Assembly: GCA_964247695.1 (NCBI GenBank)
Contig: CAXTVI010000019.1
Coordinates: 1-64,000, forward strand
Length of the DNA stretch: 64,000 nucleotides
Direction: 5' to 3'
Source of the DNA: Lichenicoccus sp964247695
Lineage (GTDB): Bacteria; Pseudomonadota; Alphaproteobacteria; Acetobacterales; Acetobacteraceae
In this document: piece by piece, positions 52,114-60,180 of the stretch
How the letters are laid out: every line of letters begins with the position of its first letter
How positions within the stretch are numbered: position 1 is the stretch's first letter
The notes under the pieces: generated by a model
What the model was told of the DNA's origin: nothing
Database searches by the model: none
The model's input: only the letters and a program-made list of their open reading frames with translations
Position numbers and translations under genes: made by a program

Positions 52114-52833
52114 TTACGTCGTTAAAACCTCGTCAATCATCCTATCGATTGTGCAGGTCACGGCTGCGCCGTCGGTCTCGACCGCCAGGGCGGCAAAACA
52201 ATTGTTAATCAAGCCGACATTGCATGTCCGCCACTTCCGAGATCGGAAAGCATGAACCGCATCCGGAGCGGGCGCCAGCAGACGTACCAAGCCTGGCTGG
52301 CTGAGCACATCGAAGCTCTCGAACGGCAGCGACAGGCCGAGGCCGGTCGCCTTGGCGAACGCCTCCTTCCGGGTCCAGCAATCGAAGAAGGCGGCCGCAC
52401 GATCCGGTGCTTCGGCCGCCGAGATCAGCGCCGCCTCGGCGGGCGCCAGCATCGCCAGCAACTCGGCCGGCAACGGCGCGGACTGCTCCACATCCACGCC
52501 GATGCGGCCCTGCCCGCCGAGCCCCAGCAGCGCAAGGCTGCCGGAATGGCTCAGGTTGAAGTGCAGTGCCCGGCCGACACCATCGAGCAGCGGCTTGCCG
52601 AACGGCCCGTAGGTGAAGCGCAGGCTGGCGGCGGCAACGCCGAGATGCCGCCCCAGCGCCTGGCGCAGGCCGCCGCGGGCGGCGATGGAACGATCGCGCA
52701 GCAGCGGGGTGGCGCGCAACGCGGCCCGGGCGCGTTCATTGTCGGAGAGACACGACCGGAACAGCGCCAGCCGCTCGGCGGCGACGTCGAGGTCCCAGTA
52801 CCAGAGCCGGATGACCTCGCTCGCGCCGCCCAC
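52114..52833 (-). CDS. Sfp-type 4'-phosphopantetheinyl transferase
   Basis: A 239-aa enzyme that attaches the phosphopantetheine arm from CoA to carrier-domain serines. Motifs are complete: FTYGPFGKPLL near 74, HFNLSHSGSLALLG near 92, the Mg-binding IGVDVEQS near 112 and WTRKEAFAKATGLGL near 152. The start is GTG, 16 bp after the upstream oxygenase gene. It should activate the four carrier domains of the cluster. The C-terminal end is unusually AT-rich compared with the rest. Confidence 0.93.
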   Translation of the reverse strand: MGGASEVIRLWYWDLDVAAERLALFRSCLSDNERARAALRATPLLRDRSIAARGGLRQALGRHLGVAAASLRFTYGPFGKPLLDGVGRALHFNLSHSGSLALLGLGGQGRIGVDVEQSAPLPAELLAMLAPAEAALISAAEAPDRAAAFFDCWTRKEAFAKATGLGLSLPFESFDVLSQPGLVRLLAPAPDAVHAFRSRKWRTCNVGLINNCFAALAVETDGAAVTCTIDRMIDEVLTT

Positions 52834-52849
52834 TTGGCCCCGGCGCGGC

Positions 52850-53797
52850 CTAGATTGGAATCTCGGGCGCCCAGGTCGCCGCCGTGCCAGCCTGCGGCTC
52901 TATGCGGATCAGCCGCGACGCCGCCGCCAGCTTGACCCGGTCGCGCCAGGGAGACACGCCCGGTGCCGTCGGGCGGCCGCCGAACCGGCGGAAGCGGTTG
53001 TTGAACCGGTAGAGGCGCGACAGCCGGTGCACCGAACGCAGGTCGTAATTGATGCTGAGCGCGATCGAGACGTTGTCGCCGTTCTGCACCCAGTGCGGCG
53101 CGCCCGTCGGGATGTGCACGCCATGGCCGGCCCGCAGGTCGTAGATCTGTGCGTCCGCCTGCCGCTCCGGCTTGTAGACGGCACCGTTATAGTCGCCGTC
53201 GTGGAAGCGCTCCAGCTCCTCATGCGTGATCAGGCTGTGGTCGGACGGGTCGAACACGTTCAGCGTCTTGTCGCCGACCAGCTGAACCAGGTAATTACAT
53301 TCGGCATCGATATGATATGACGTGATGCGGTTCGGCGATGCGAGCAGGATCAGCGCCTCACCGACCACGACATCGTCGCGCATCTGCGGCCCGGACAGCT
53401 CGACGACTTCCGACAGGAAGGCGCGCAGGATCGGCCCGAGCACCGGGTCCTGCTCGGTGTGCTTGAGAATAACGATGGAGTTGTTGTGAGCGATGTTGCG
53501 GATCGTGTCCTGCAGCGAATGCTTCTCCGCGCGTCCCTGCTCCCACCGCGCCGTCACATCGATCGGCCCATTCGACCAATAGACATACTCGTCGGTCTGC
53601 GGCAGCCGTGCGGCGAGCGCCGCCAGGCCCGGCACGTCGAAGCCGTCGCCGGCCCGGATGCCGTGCGGAAACATGAAGCTGCCCCGATTGTAATGACGGG
53701 CGAACGATCGGCCCGGGTCGGTAATCAACTTCCGCCCTGGTGCCACCGGCGCGGGACGCTCGATGAGCTCGTCGGGTAGGGTATCGCTGGCCTGCAT
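52850..53797 (-). CDS. JmjC/cupin_8-like 2-oxoglutarate oxygenase in NRPS cluster (B)
   Basis: A 315-aa cupin oxygenase with His162-x-Asp164 in SYHIDAECN, Lys177 in VGDKTLNVFDPSD and distal His235 in GAPHWVQNG, at the same residue numbers as oxygenase A. Its closest relative in the window is the protein at 23239-24153, with which it shares long stretches. It is the first gene of the minus-strand cluster, with an AGGACAG ribosome-binding site. Side-chain hydroxylation of a carrier-bound or free amino acid is the likely role, by inference. Confidence 0.85.
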   Translation of the reverse strand: MQASDTLPDELIERPAPVAPGRKLITDPGRSFARHYNRGSFMFPHGIRAGDGFDVPGLAALAARLPQTDEYVYWSNGPIDVTARWEQGRAEKHSLQDTIRNIAHNNSIVILKHTEQDPVLGPILRAFLSEVVELSGPQMRDDVVVGEALILLASPNRITSYHIDAECNYLVQLVGDKTLNVFDPSDHSLITHEELERFHDGDYNGAVYKPERQADAQIYDLRAGHGVHIPTGAPHWVQNGDNVSIALSINYDLRSVHRLSRLYRFNNRFRRFGGRPTAPGVSPWRDRVKLAAASRLIRIEPQAGTAATWAPEIPI

Positions 53798-54047
53798 CTG
53801 GGTCTGTCCTGCCTCGCATGGCGTCGCGCGCGCGTGCCGCCGCCTGACATAATTCTTTCAACGCCGGATCGTTCGCCCCGGTCTAGCGAATGTGCGTCGC
53901 CGTTTCCAGCGTCCTGAGCCAGCTCGCACGCGGCTGGACGCGACAGGATGTCCTTCGCGAGCGCTGGAGCGCCGGCCTGGACCAACAAGCGTGTGAGGCG
54001 GCCGCCGGCATCTTGTGCGTCGCAAAATCGGTCCCAAACTCTCGGCG

Positions 54048-55493
54048 ATGCATCCTGCCCACCCGACCGGCCCCGAGCGGCCAACCCTCTTCTGCCTGCA
54101 TTTCCTTGGCGGAAGTATCCGGAGCTGGCAGCCGGTCGCCGATGGACTGGCGGATCTCTTCCATGTTGTGGCACTCGACCTGCCGGGCTTCGGGGATGCC
54201 GCCGCCCACGCCGGCTTCGCCGTGTCGGACATGGCCGACCATGTCGTCTCCCGGATCCGCGCCGATGCCCCGACGCGCTGGCTGCTGGCGGGTCACAGCA
54301 TGGGTGCCAAGGTCGCGATGGCGGTGGCGCGCCGCGCCGAGGATGGCGAGCCAGGGCTGGCCGGGCTCGAACGGCTGGTCCTGCTAGCCGGGTCGCCGCC
54401 TGCCCCGGAGCCGATGGACGAGGCGCAGCGCGAGGAACTGCTGGGTTGGTTCGCAGGCACCCAGGCGCAGTCGCGCCGGCAGGCAGACGGTTTCATCACG
54501 CAGAATACCGGCCAGCCGCTGGTGGCCGGGCAGCATGAACAGGCGGTGCAGGATGTGCTGCGCTGCAGCCGGGATGCCTGGGTGGCCTGGTTCGATGGCG
54601 GCAGTCGCGAGGACTGGCGCCAGCGGATCGGCGTGCTGCGGACACCGGCACTCATCGTCTCCGGCACGGAAGATGCCGATCTCGGGCCGGCGGCGCAGCA
54701 GGCGCTGATGGCGCCGCATTTCGAGCAGGCGCGGCTGGTGGCGATCCCCGGCGCCGGGCACCTGCTGCCGATGGAGCGTGCGGCCGAGGTGATCGGCCTG
54801 ATGCGTGACGCCACGGAAAATGACGCACGGCTGCAGGCCGCAGCGGATGTGGGCGAGCCCGATCCGGATGACTATGCCGGGTTGATCGCGTCGCCGCGTG
54901 TCAGCGCCGCCACCCGCGCAGCGCTGCTCGTGCGTGGTCGCTCCGACGAGCCGTCGGTGCCTCGGGCACTCGACCCGGGCGCGTTCGCCACCCTGCGGGC
55001 GCTCATCGACCGCGTCCTGCCGCAGCCGGGTGCGGCACGGATCGATCTTGCTCGCCGGATCGATGCCATGCTGGCGGATGGCGGCGGGGATGGCTGGCGT
55101 TTTGCCGCGCTGCCGCCCGACATGGAGGCGTACCGGCGCGGGCTCGCGACCCTGGATGCCGTCGCCTGCTCCACGGACGGCCAGGGCTTCGCGGCGCTGG
55201 ATCCCGCAGCCCGGGATCTGCTGCTGCAGTCCGTGGCGGCCGGATCGATCGCGCTTGCCACCGGCCCGGATCCGGCCGCCCGGCTGGATGCGGCGCAGAT
55301 GCGGCTGTGGTTCCAGGATGTCTGCGCCGACGTGACCCGGCTGTATGCGTCGCACCCGGCGACAATGGCGCGGATCGGCTATTCGGGCATCGGCTACGGT
55401 GGCGACCAGCAGCGCCTGCCCGGGTTTCGCGAGGTCGGCATCGGGGCGCGCGAAATCTGGGAACCGGTTGCGACTGCGGTGCCCGCGCCATGA
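54048..55493 (+). CDS. Fusion: alpha/beta hydrolase + gluconate-dehydrogenase subunit 3-like domain
   Basis: A 481-aa two-part protein. Residues 1 to about 255 are an alpha/beta hydrolase: oxyanion region LHFLGGS, nucleophile elbow GHSMGA near 90, an acid in VSGTEDADLG and His in PGAGHLLPME. After a linker, residues about 295-481 resemble gluconate 2-dehydrogenase subunit 3 (FATLRALIDRVLPQPG, YASHPATMARIGYSG, GAREIWEPV). That subunit normally pairs with a GMC-type flavoprotein and carries a Tat signal; here there is none. The next gene encodes a GMC oxidoreductase and overlaps by ATGA, so the C-terminal domain probably partners it. A GTG at 54015 would add 11 residues. Confidence 0.85.
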   Translation: MHPAHPTGPERPTLFCLHFLGGSIRSWQPVADGLADLFHVVALDLPGFGDAAAHAGFAVSDMADHVVSRIRADAPTRWLLAGHSMGAKVAMAVARRAEDGEPGLAGLERLVLLAGSPPAPEPMDEAQREELLGWFAGTQAQSRRQADGFITQNTGQPLVAGQHEQAVQDVLRCSRDAWVAWFDGGSREDWRQRIGVLRTPALIVSGTEDADLGPAAQQALMAPHFEQARLVAIPGAGHLLPMERAAEVIGLMRDATENDARLQAAADVGEPDPDDYAGLIASPRVSAATRAALLVRGRSDEPSVPRALDPGAFATLRALIDRVLPQPGAARIDLARRIDAMLADGGGDGWRFAALPPDMEAYRRGLATLDAVACSTDGQGFAALDPAARDLLLQSVAAGSIALATGPDPAARLDAAQMRLWFQDVCADVTRLYASHPATMARIGYSGIGYGGDQQRLPGFREVGIGAREIWEPVATAVPAP

Positions 55494-57058
55494 AGCTCGA
55501 CGGCATGCGGCGCTATGCCCGGCACGAGGTCGTGGACGTCGTCGTCATCGGCACCGGCGCCGGCGGAGCGCCGCTGCTGGCCCGGTTCGCCGGCGCCGGC
55601 CTGACGACGGTGGCGCTCGAGGCCGGCCGGAACTGGAATCCCCGCGACTTCCCGGCCGACGAGGTCGCGGCCAGCGGCATCTACTGGCTGGGCGAACGGC
55701 TGAGTGCCGGCGAGACTCCGGAAGCGTTCGGCGCCAACAACAGCGGCACCGGTGTCGGCGGCTCGACCCTGCACTGGGGCGCCTTCACGCCGCGTGCCGA
55801 TGCGCGGGACCTGCGGCTCAGGACCGAGTCCGGCGTCGCTGTCGACTGGCCGCTGGGTTATGAAGAGCTGGTGCCGTACTACGAGGCGGTCGAGACTGCG
55901 ATCGGCGTGTCCGGACCGGCCGCCTACCCATGGGATCCGGGTCGCCGCTACAAGCTGCCACCGGTGCCGCTGAATGCGCCGGCGCAGGTCATGCAGCGGG
56001 CCTGCGACGCGCTCGGCTTGCGCAATTGCCCGGCCCCGGCCGCGGTGCTGCCGCAGGATGCTGTATCTCCTGAGGCGGGGCAGCCAGAGGCGGGAGTGCG
56101 TCAGGCCTGCATCAATTGCGGCCATTGCCACCAGGGCTGCCGCGTCGGCGCCAAAGCCAGCATGGACGTCACCTATCTGCCGCTGGCGGTGGCACGTGGG
56201 GCGGAAATCCGACCCGGGTGCATGGTGCACGATCTCGAGCGCGACAGCGCCGGCCGGATCACGGCGGTGGTATATCGCGAGGCTGGTGCCCTGCGCCGGC
56301 AGCGTTGCCGGGCGGTGGTCCTGTGCGCGGGCGCGGTCGAGACACCGCGCCTGCTGCTCAATCTCGGCCTGTGCAACTCGAGCGGCCAGGTCGGGCGCAA
56401 CTACATGGCGCACGTGGCGACCCAGGTCTGGGGCACGTTCGAGCAGGAGATGCGGCCGAACAAGGGCTATCCGTCCTCGCTGATCACCGAGGACATGATG
56501 CGGGCGCCGGATTGCGGCTATGCGGGCGGCTACCTGGTCCAGAGCCTCGGCGTGCTGCCGGTGACCTGGGCCAATATCCTCGCACGCGGCGGCGGCCTGT
56601 GGGGGCAGCCCCTGGTCGACATGCTGGACCGCTACAACCATGTCGCCGGCCTCGGCATCAATGGCGAGTGCCTGCCGCGGGAGGGCAACCTCCTGGAGCT
56701 GGCGGACGAGCATGACGAGGCCGGCCTGCGCAAGGCACGCATCCATTTCAGCTACGGCGCCAGCGAGATCGCCATGGATCGCCATGCGGTCGCGTTCATG
56801 ACCCGGCTGTGGGAGACGGCCGGTGCGAGCAACATCATCTCCCTCGCCCGCTCGGCTCATACGATCGGCACCTGCCGGATGGGAACGGAGGCAGACCAGG
56901 CGGTGGTGGATCCGTTCGGCCGCAGCTTCGATATCGACAATCTGTGGATCTGCGACAACTCGGTGTTTCCGACCTCGCTGGCGGCCAATCCGGCGCTCAC
57001 CATCATGGCGTTGAGCTTGCGCACGGCGGATGCTTTCCTGAGGCGCCGAACCCTTTGA
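55490..57058 (+). CDS. GMC-family FAD oxidoreductase (gluconate-dehydrogenase-like)
   Basis: A 522-aa flavoprotein with the FAD-binding VVIGTGAGGAPLLARFA at residue 17, GTGVGGSTLHWGAFTPR near 85, a cysteine-rich CINCGHCHQGCRVGAKAS near 203 that could bind a cluster as in gluconate/glucose dehydrogenase large subunits, and the C-terminal catalytic SAHTIGTCRMG and NPALTIMALSLRTA. It oxidises an alcohol or sugar group. No signal peptide is visible, so the complex is probably cytoplasmic, unlike classic periplasmic gluconate dehydrogenases. The substrate is unknown. Confidence 0.9.
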   Translation: MKLDGMRRYARHEVVDVVVIGTGAGGAPLLARFAGAGLTTVALEAGRNWNPRDFPADEVAASGIYWLGERLSAGETPEAFGANNSGTGVGGSTLHWGAFTPRADARDLRLRTESGVAVDWPLGYEELVPYYEAVETAIGVSGPAAYPWDPGRRYKLPPVPLNAPAQVMQRACDALGLRNCPAPAAVLPQDAVSPEAGQPEAGVRQACINCGHCHQGCRVGAKASMDVTYLPLAVARGAEIRPGCMVHDLERDSAGRITAVVYREAGALRRQRCRAVVLCAGAVETPRLLLNLGLCNSSGQVGRNYMAHVATQVWGTFEQEMRPNKGYPSSLITEDMMRAPDCGYAGGYLVQSLGVLPVTWANILARGGGLWGQPLVDMLDRYNHVAGLGINGECLPREGNLLELADEHDEAGLRKARIHFSYGASEIAMDRHAVAFMTRLWETAGASNIISLARSAHTIGTCRMGTEADQAVVDPFGRSFDIDNLWICDNSVFPTSLAANPALTIMALSLRTADAFLRRRTL

Positions 57059-57077
57059 CAGCGAGCAGGAAGCATCA

Positions 57078-57404
57078 ATGATCCACGAATTGCGTATCTA
57101 TACGGCGGTCGCCGGCCGCCTCCCGGATGTGCTGGCGCGGTTCCGCGACCATACGCTCCGGATCTGGGAGCGGCACGGCATCCGGCAGGCCGGTTTCTGG
57201 ACCACACTGGTGGGCGGCGACAGCAACGAGATGACCTATCTGCTGGCCTGGGAGAGCATGGCCGAGCGCGAAACCCGCTGGGCCGCGTTCCAGGCCGATC
57301 CCGAATGGATCAAGGTCAAGGGCGAGACGGAAGCCGACGGGCCGATCGTGGCCCGGGTGGCGAACTCGTTCCTGGCGCCGACCCCGTTCTCGTCGGTGCG
57401 CTGA
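57078..57404 (+). CDS. NIPSNAP-family protein
   Basis: A 108-aa protein with the NIPSNAP layout: IHELRIYTAVAGRLPDVLARF at the N-terminus, a central TYLLAWESMAERETRW and WIKVKGETEADGPIV. The family has a dimeric alpha/beta-barrel fold and unclear function. AGGAAG precedes the ATG. It lies 19 bp after the GMC gene and probably belongs to that operon. It abuts the convergent yedK-like gene. Confidence 0.85.
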   Translation: MIHELRIYTAVAGRLPDVLARFRDHTLRIWERHGIRQAGFWTTLVGGDSNEMTYLLAWESMAERETRWAAFQADPEWIKVKGETEADGPIVARVANSFLAPTPFSSVR

Positions 57405-58064
57405 TCAGGCCGCCTCGCCATCCTGCTTGCCGCCGCGGCCGACGATGACGAGGGCATCGTCGGCCAGCGGGCGCTGCAGGGTCAGCGCTTCTGCCACTGG
57501 TGCCGTCAGCCAGCGATCGATCTCGTCCGCCGTGGTGAGGATCACCGGCATCGCCTTGGGGTGATACGTGCCGACCAGCGCGTTCGGCTCGGTGGTCAGG
57601 AACGCGAACAGGTCGTTGGTGGTCTCGCCCTCGCGCACCTTGCGTATCGACGTCCAGCGCGTCCAGATGCCGGCAAAGCAGGCCAGCGGACGGCTCTCGT
57701 CGCGCGCGAACCAGATTGGCGGCCGGGTGCCGTCCGGCAACGCCTCGTTCTCCGAGAAGCTGGTGAACGGCACCACGCAGCGGCTCTCGACGCCGAGCCA
57801 GCGCCGCCAGTGCGAGGAGGCGGTGTTGCGCACGTTGGTGACGCCGGGATCGGAGTTGCGGCCCTTGAGCGCGAAGACCGGCGACGGCATGCCCCAGCGC
57901 GCCAATATCAGCTCACGGCCGTCTTCGTGGTTGCGCACGATCGGCGCCGGGTAGTCGGGAAAGATGCCGGGCATCGGCGGCAGGTTTCCGGTGCGGTCGG
58001 CCATGGCGCGGGTCAGTTCGCGGATCGCCTGCTGGCCCTTGGTGACGGCGTACAAGTTGCACAT
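57405..58064 (-). CDS. SOS-associated abasic-site protein (YedK/HMCES family)
   Basis: A 219-aa SRAP protein that crosslinks to abasic sites in single-stranded DNA through the cysteine exposed after removal of Met1. The start MCNLYAVTK places Cys at position 2, so the ATG at 58064 must be right; the frame extends to a GTG at 58073, which would bury the Cys. Other family motifs are ARWGMPSP, VPFTSFSENE with the catalytic Glu, and TYHPKAMPVIL with the conserved His. The start overlaps the helicase stop as TGATG, joining it to the dnaE2 operon. Confidence 0.93.
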   Translation of the reverse strand: MCNLYAVTKGQQAIRELTRAMADRTGNLPPMPGIFPDYPAPIVRNHEDGRELILARWGMPSPVFALKGRNSDPGVTNVRNTASSHWRRWLGVESRCVVPFTSFSENEALPDGTRPPIWFARDESRPLACFAGIWTRWTSIRKVREGETTNDLFAFLTTEPNALVGTYHPKAMPVILTTADEIDRWLTAPVAEALTLQRPLADDALVIVGRGGKQDGEAA

Positions 58065-60139
58065 CAGCGCCACATGCCTCGCATCGCCGCGCCGACATCG
58101 AGGCGATGCTGGCGGACTGCCATCGGGCCCGGCTCCACCTCGGCTGGCGGCCAGGTCATGGACTCGAACAGCGGCAGCAAGCTCGCAGGAATGAAACGCG
58201 TGCGCGAGGCATAGACATGGCGGTCGCCCTGCCAGGCCTGGCCATGCGTGAAGAAACGGTGCGGCGTGACCAGGTGCAGGCTCTCCCTCGCCCGCGTCAT
58301 CGCGACATACAGCAGCCGCCGCTCCTCCTCGATGTCGGCCGTGGTGCCGGTACCGAGATCAGACGGCATGCAGCCATCGACCACGTTCAACACGTACACC
58401 GACTTCCATTCCTGGCCCTTGGCGGAGTGGATCGTGGACAGGACCAGATAGTCGTCGTCGAGCAGCGGCACCCCGGACTGGTCGCTGGTGGCGTCCGGCG
58501 GATCGAGCGTGAGCTCGGTCAGGAACTGGCGGCGCGAAACATAGCCGGACGCGATCTGCTCGAGCTGCAGCAGGTCGGCATGACGCACAGCAGCATCCTC
58601 GTGCATGCGCTCGAGATGCGGCGCGTACCATAGCCGCGCACAGGCGAAGTCAGCCGGCCATCCGGCGGCGCCGGCCCGCAGCCGTTGCAGGGCCTGCACG
58701 AGGTCGGGCCAGGCCTCGCCCGAGCGCGGTGGCTGCGGCATATCCGCCAGGGCGCCGATCGGGTCGGGCGCGGCACTCATCTGGTCGAGCACACGCTGCG
58801 CCGACGCCGGCCCGACCGCCGGAAGCAGTTGCAGCACACGGAAACCCGCGACCCGGTCACGGGGGTTCTCGGCGAACCGCAATATCGCCAGCAGATCCTT
58901 GACGTGTGCGGTATCGAGGAATTTCAGGCCGCCAAACTTCACGAACGGGATGCGGCGGTGGGTCAGCTCGATCTCCAGCGGGCCACTATGGTGCGAGGTA
59001 CGGAACAGCACCGCCTGTTGCTTGAGCGTGATGCCGACCTCGCGCTGCTCCAGCACCCGGCCGGCGATGTAGCGCGCCTGGTCGGCTTCGTCGCGCACGC
59101 TGACCAGGGCCGGACGTTCGGCTGCCTCGCGGTCGGTCCAGAGCGTCTTGGCGTAGCGCTCGGTGGCCAGCTCGATCACGCCATTGGCGGCGGCGAGGAT
59201 CGGCCGGGTCGAGCGGTAGTTGCGGTCCAGCGTGACGATCGCGGCCGGCGGGCTGAACTGGTGCGGGAAGTCCAGGATATTGCGCACGGTGGCGGCGCGG
59301 AACGCATAGATCGACTGCGCGTCGTCGCCGACCACGGTGAGGCCGGTGCCGCGCGGCTTCATCGCCAGCAGGATGCTGGATTGCAGGCGGTTGGTGTCCT
59401 GGTATTCGTCGACCAGCACATGGTCGAAGCGATCGCCGATCTCCGCGGCGAGCACCGGATCGGCCATGGTCTGCGCCCAGTACAGCAGCAGGTCGTCGTA
59501 ATCGAGCACGCCCTGCGCCTGCTTGGCCTGGACATAGCCGCCGAACAGCGCGCGCAACTGGTCGTGCCAGGCGCCGCACCAGGGGAAGTGCGCGTGCAGC
59601 ACGTCCTCGAGCGGCATCTCCGCATTCACCGCACGCGAGTAGATGGCGAGGCAGGTGCCCTTGGTCGGAAACCGGCTCTGCGTCCTCGAGTAGCCCAGTT
59701 CGTGCCGCACCAGGTTCATCAGGTCGGCGGAATCCTCGCGGTCATGGATGGTGAAATCCGGCGCCAGCCCGATCTGCTCGGCATGGTCGCGCAACAGGCG
59801 CGCACCGATGGCGTGGAAGGTCCCGGCCCAGGCCAGCGCGTTGGTCATGAGCCCGGCATTGTTGCCGAGCGCCTGCATGCCGATGCGCGAGACCCGGCGC
59901 GTCATCTCGGTGGCGGCGCGGCGAGAGAACGTCATCAGCAGGATGCGCCGTGGATCGACGCCATGCGCGATCAGGTGCGCGACGCGGTGCGCCAGCGTGT
60001 TGGTCTTGCCCGACCCTGCGCCGGCGATGATCAGCAGCGGGCCGCACGTCTCCCCGGTGAGGCCATGCTCGGCCAAGCCATGCTCGACCGCCTGCCGCTG
60101 CTCGGCGTTCAGGGACTCGAGGTGGCTGGCGGTTGGCAT
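58064..60139 (-). CDS. UvrD/Rep-family ATP-dependent DNA helicase
   Basis: A 691-aa superfamily-1 3'-5' helicase. Motif Q and I are present (SLNAEQRQAVEHG, IIAGAGSGKTNTLAHRV), then MTFSRRAATEMTRRV, LVDEYQDTNRLQS, VVGDDAQSIYAFRAA near 250, NYRSTRPILAAANGVIE and STIHSAKGQEWKSVYV near 545, and VAMTRARESLHLV. The ATG at 60139 begins the family sequence; the open frame continues upstream but mirrors dnaE2. It follows dnaE2 by 41 bp and overlaps the yedK-like gene. It is smaller than UvrD and may be dedicated to damage tolerance, by context. Confidence 0.92.
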   Translation of the reverse strand: MPTASHLESLNAEQRQAVEHGLAEHGLTGETCGPLLIIAGAGSGKTNTLAHRVAHLIAHGVDPRRILLMTFSRRAATEMTRRVSRIGMQALGNNAGLMTNALAWAGTFHAIGARLLRDHAEQIGLAPDFTIHDREDSADLMNLVRHELGYSRTQSRFPTKGTCLAIYSRAVNAEMPLEDVLHAHFPWCGAWHDQLRALFGGYVQAKQAQGVLDYDDLLLYWAQTMADPVLAAEIGDRFDHVLVDEYQDTNRLQSSILLAMKPRGTGLTVVGDDAQSIYAFRAATVRNILDFPHQFSPPAAIVTLDRNYRSTRPILAAANGVIELATERYAKTLWTDREAAERPALVSVRDEADQARYIAGRVLEQREVGITLKQQAVLFRTSHHSGPLEIELTHRRIPFVKFGGLKFLDTAHVKDLLAILRFAENPRDRVAGFRVLQLLPAVGPASAQRVLDQMSAAPDPIGALADMPQPPRSGEAWPDLVQALQRLRAGAAGWPADFACARLWYAPHLERMHEDAAVRHADLLQLEQIASGYVSRRQFLTELTLDPPDATSDQSGVPLLDDDYLVLSTIHSAKGQEWKSVYVLNVVDGCMPSDLGTGTTADIEEERRLLYVAMTRARESLHLVTPHRFFTHGQAWQGDRHVYASRTRFIPASLLPLFESMTWPPAEVEPGPMAVRQHRLDVGAAMRGMWR

Positions 60140-60180
60140 GGCGTGCAGTTGATCATCAGTCCTGTTTTGTTCGCAAATGC

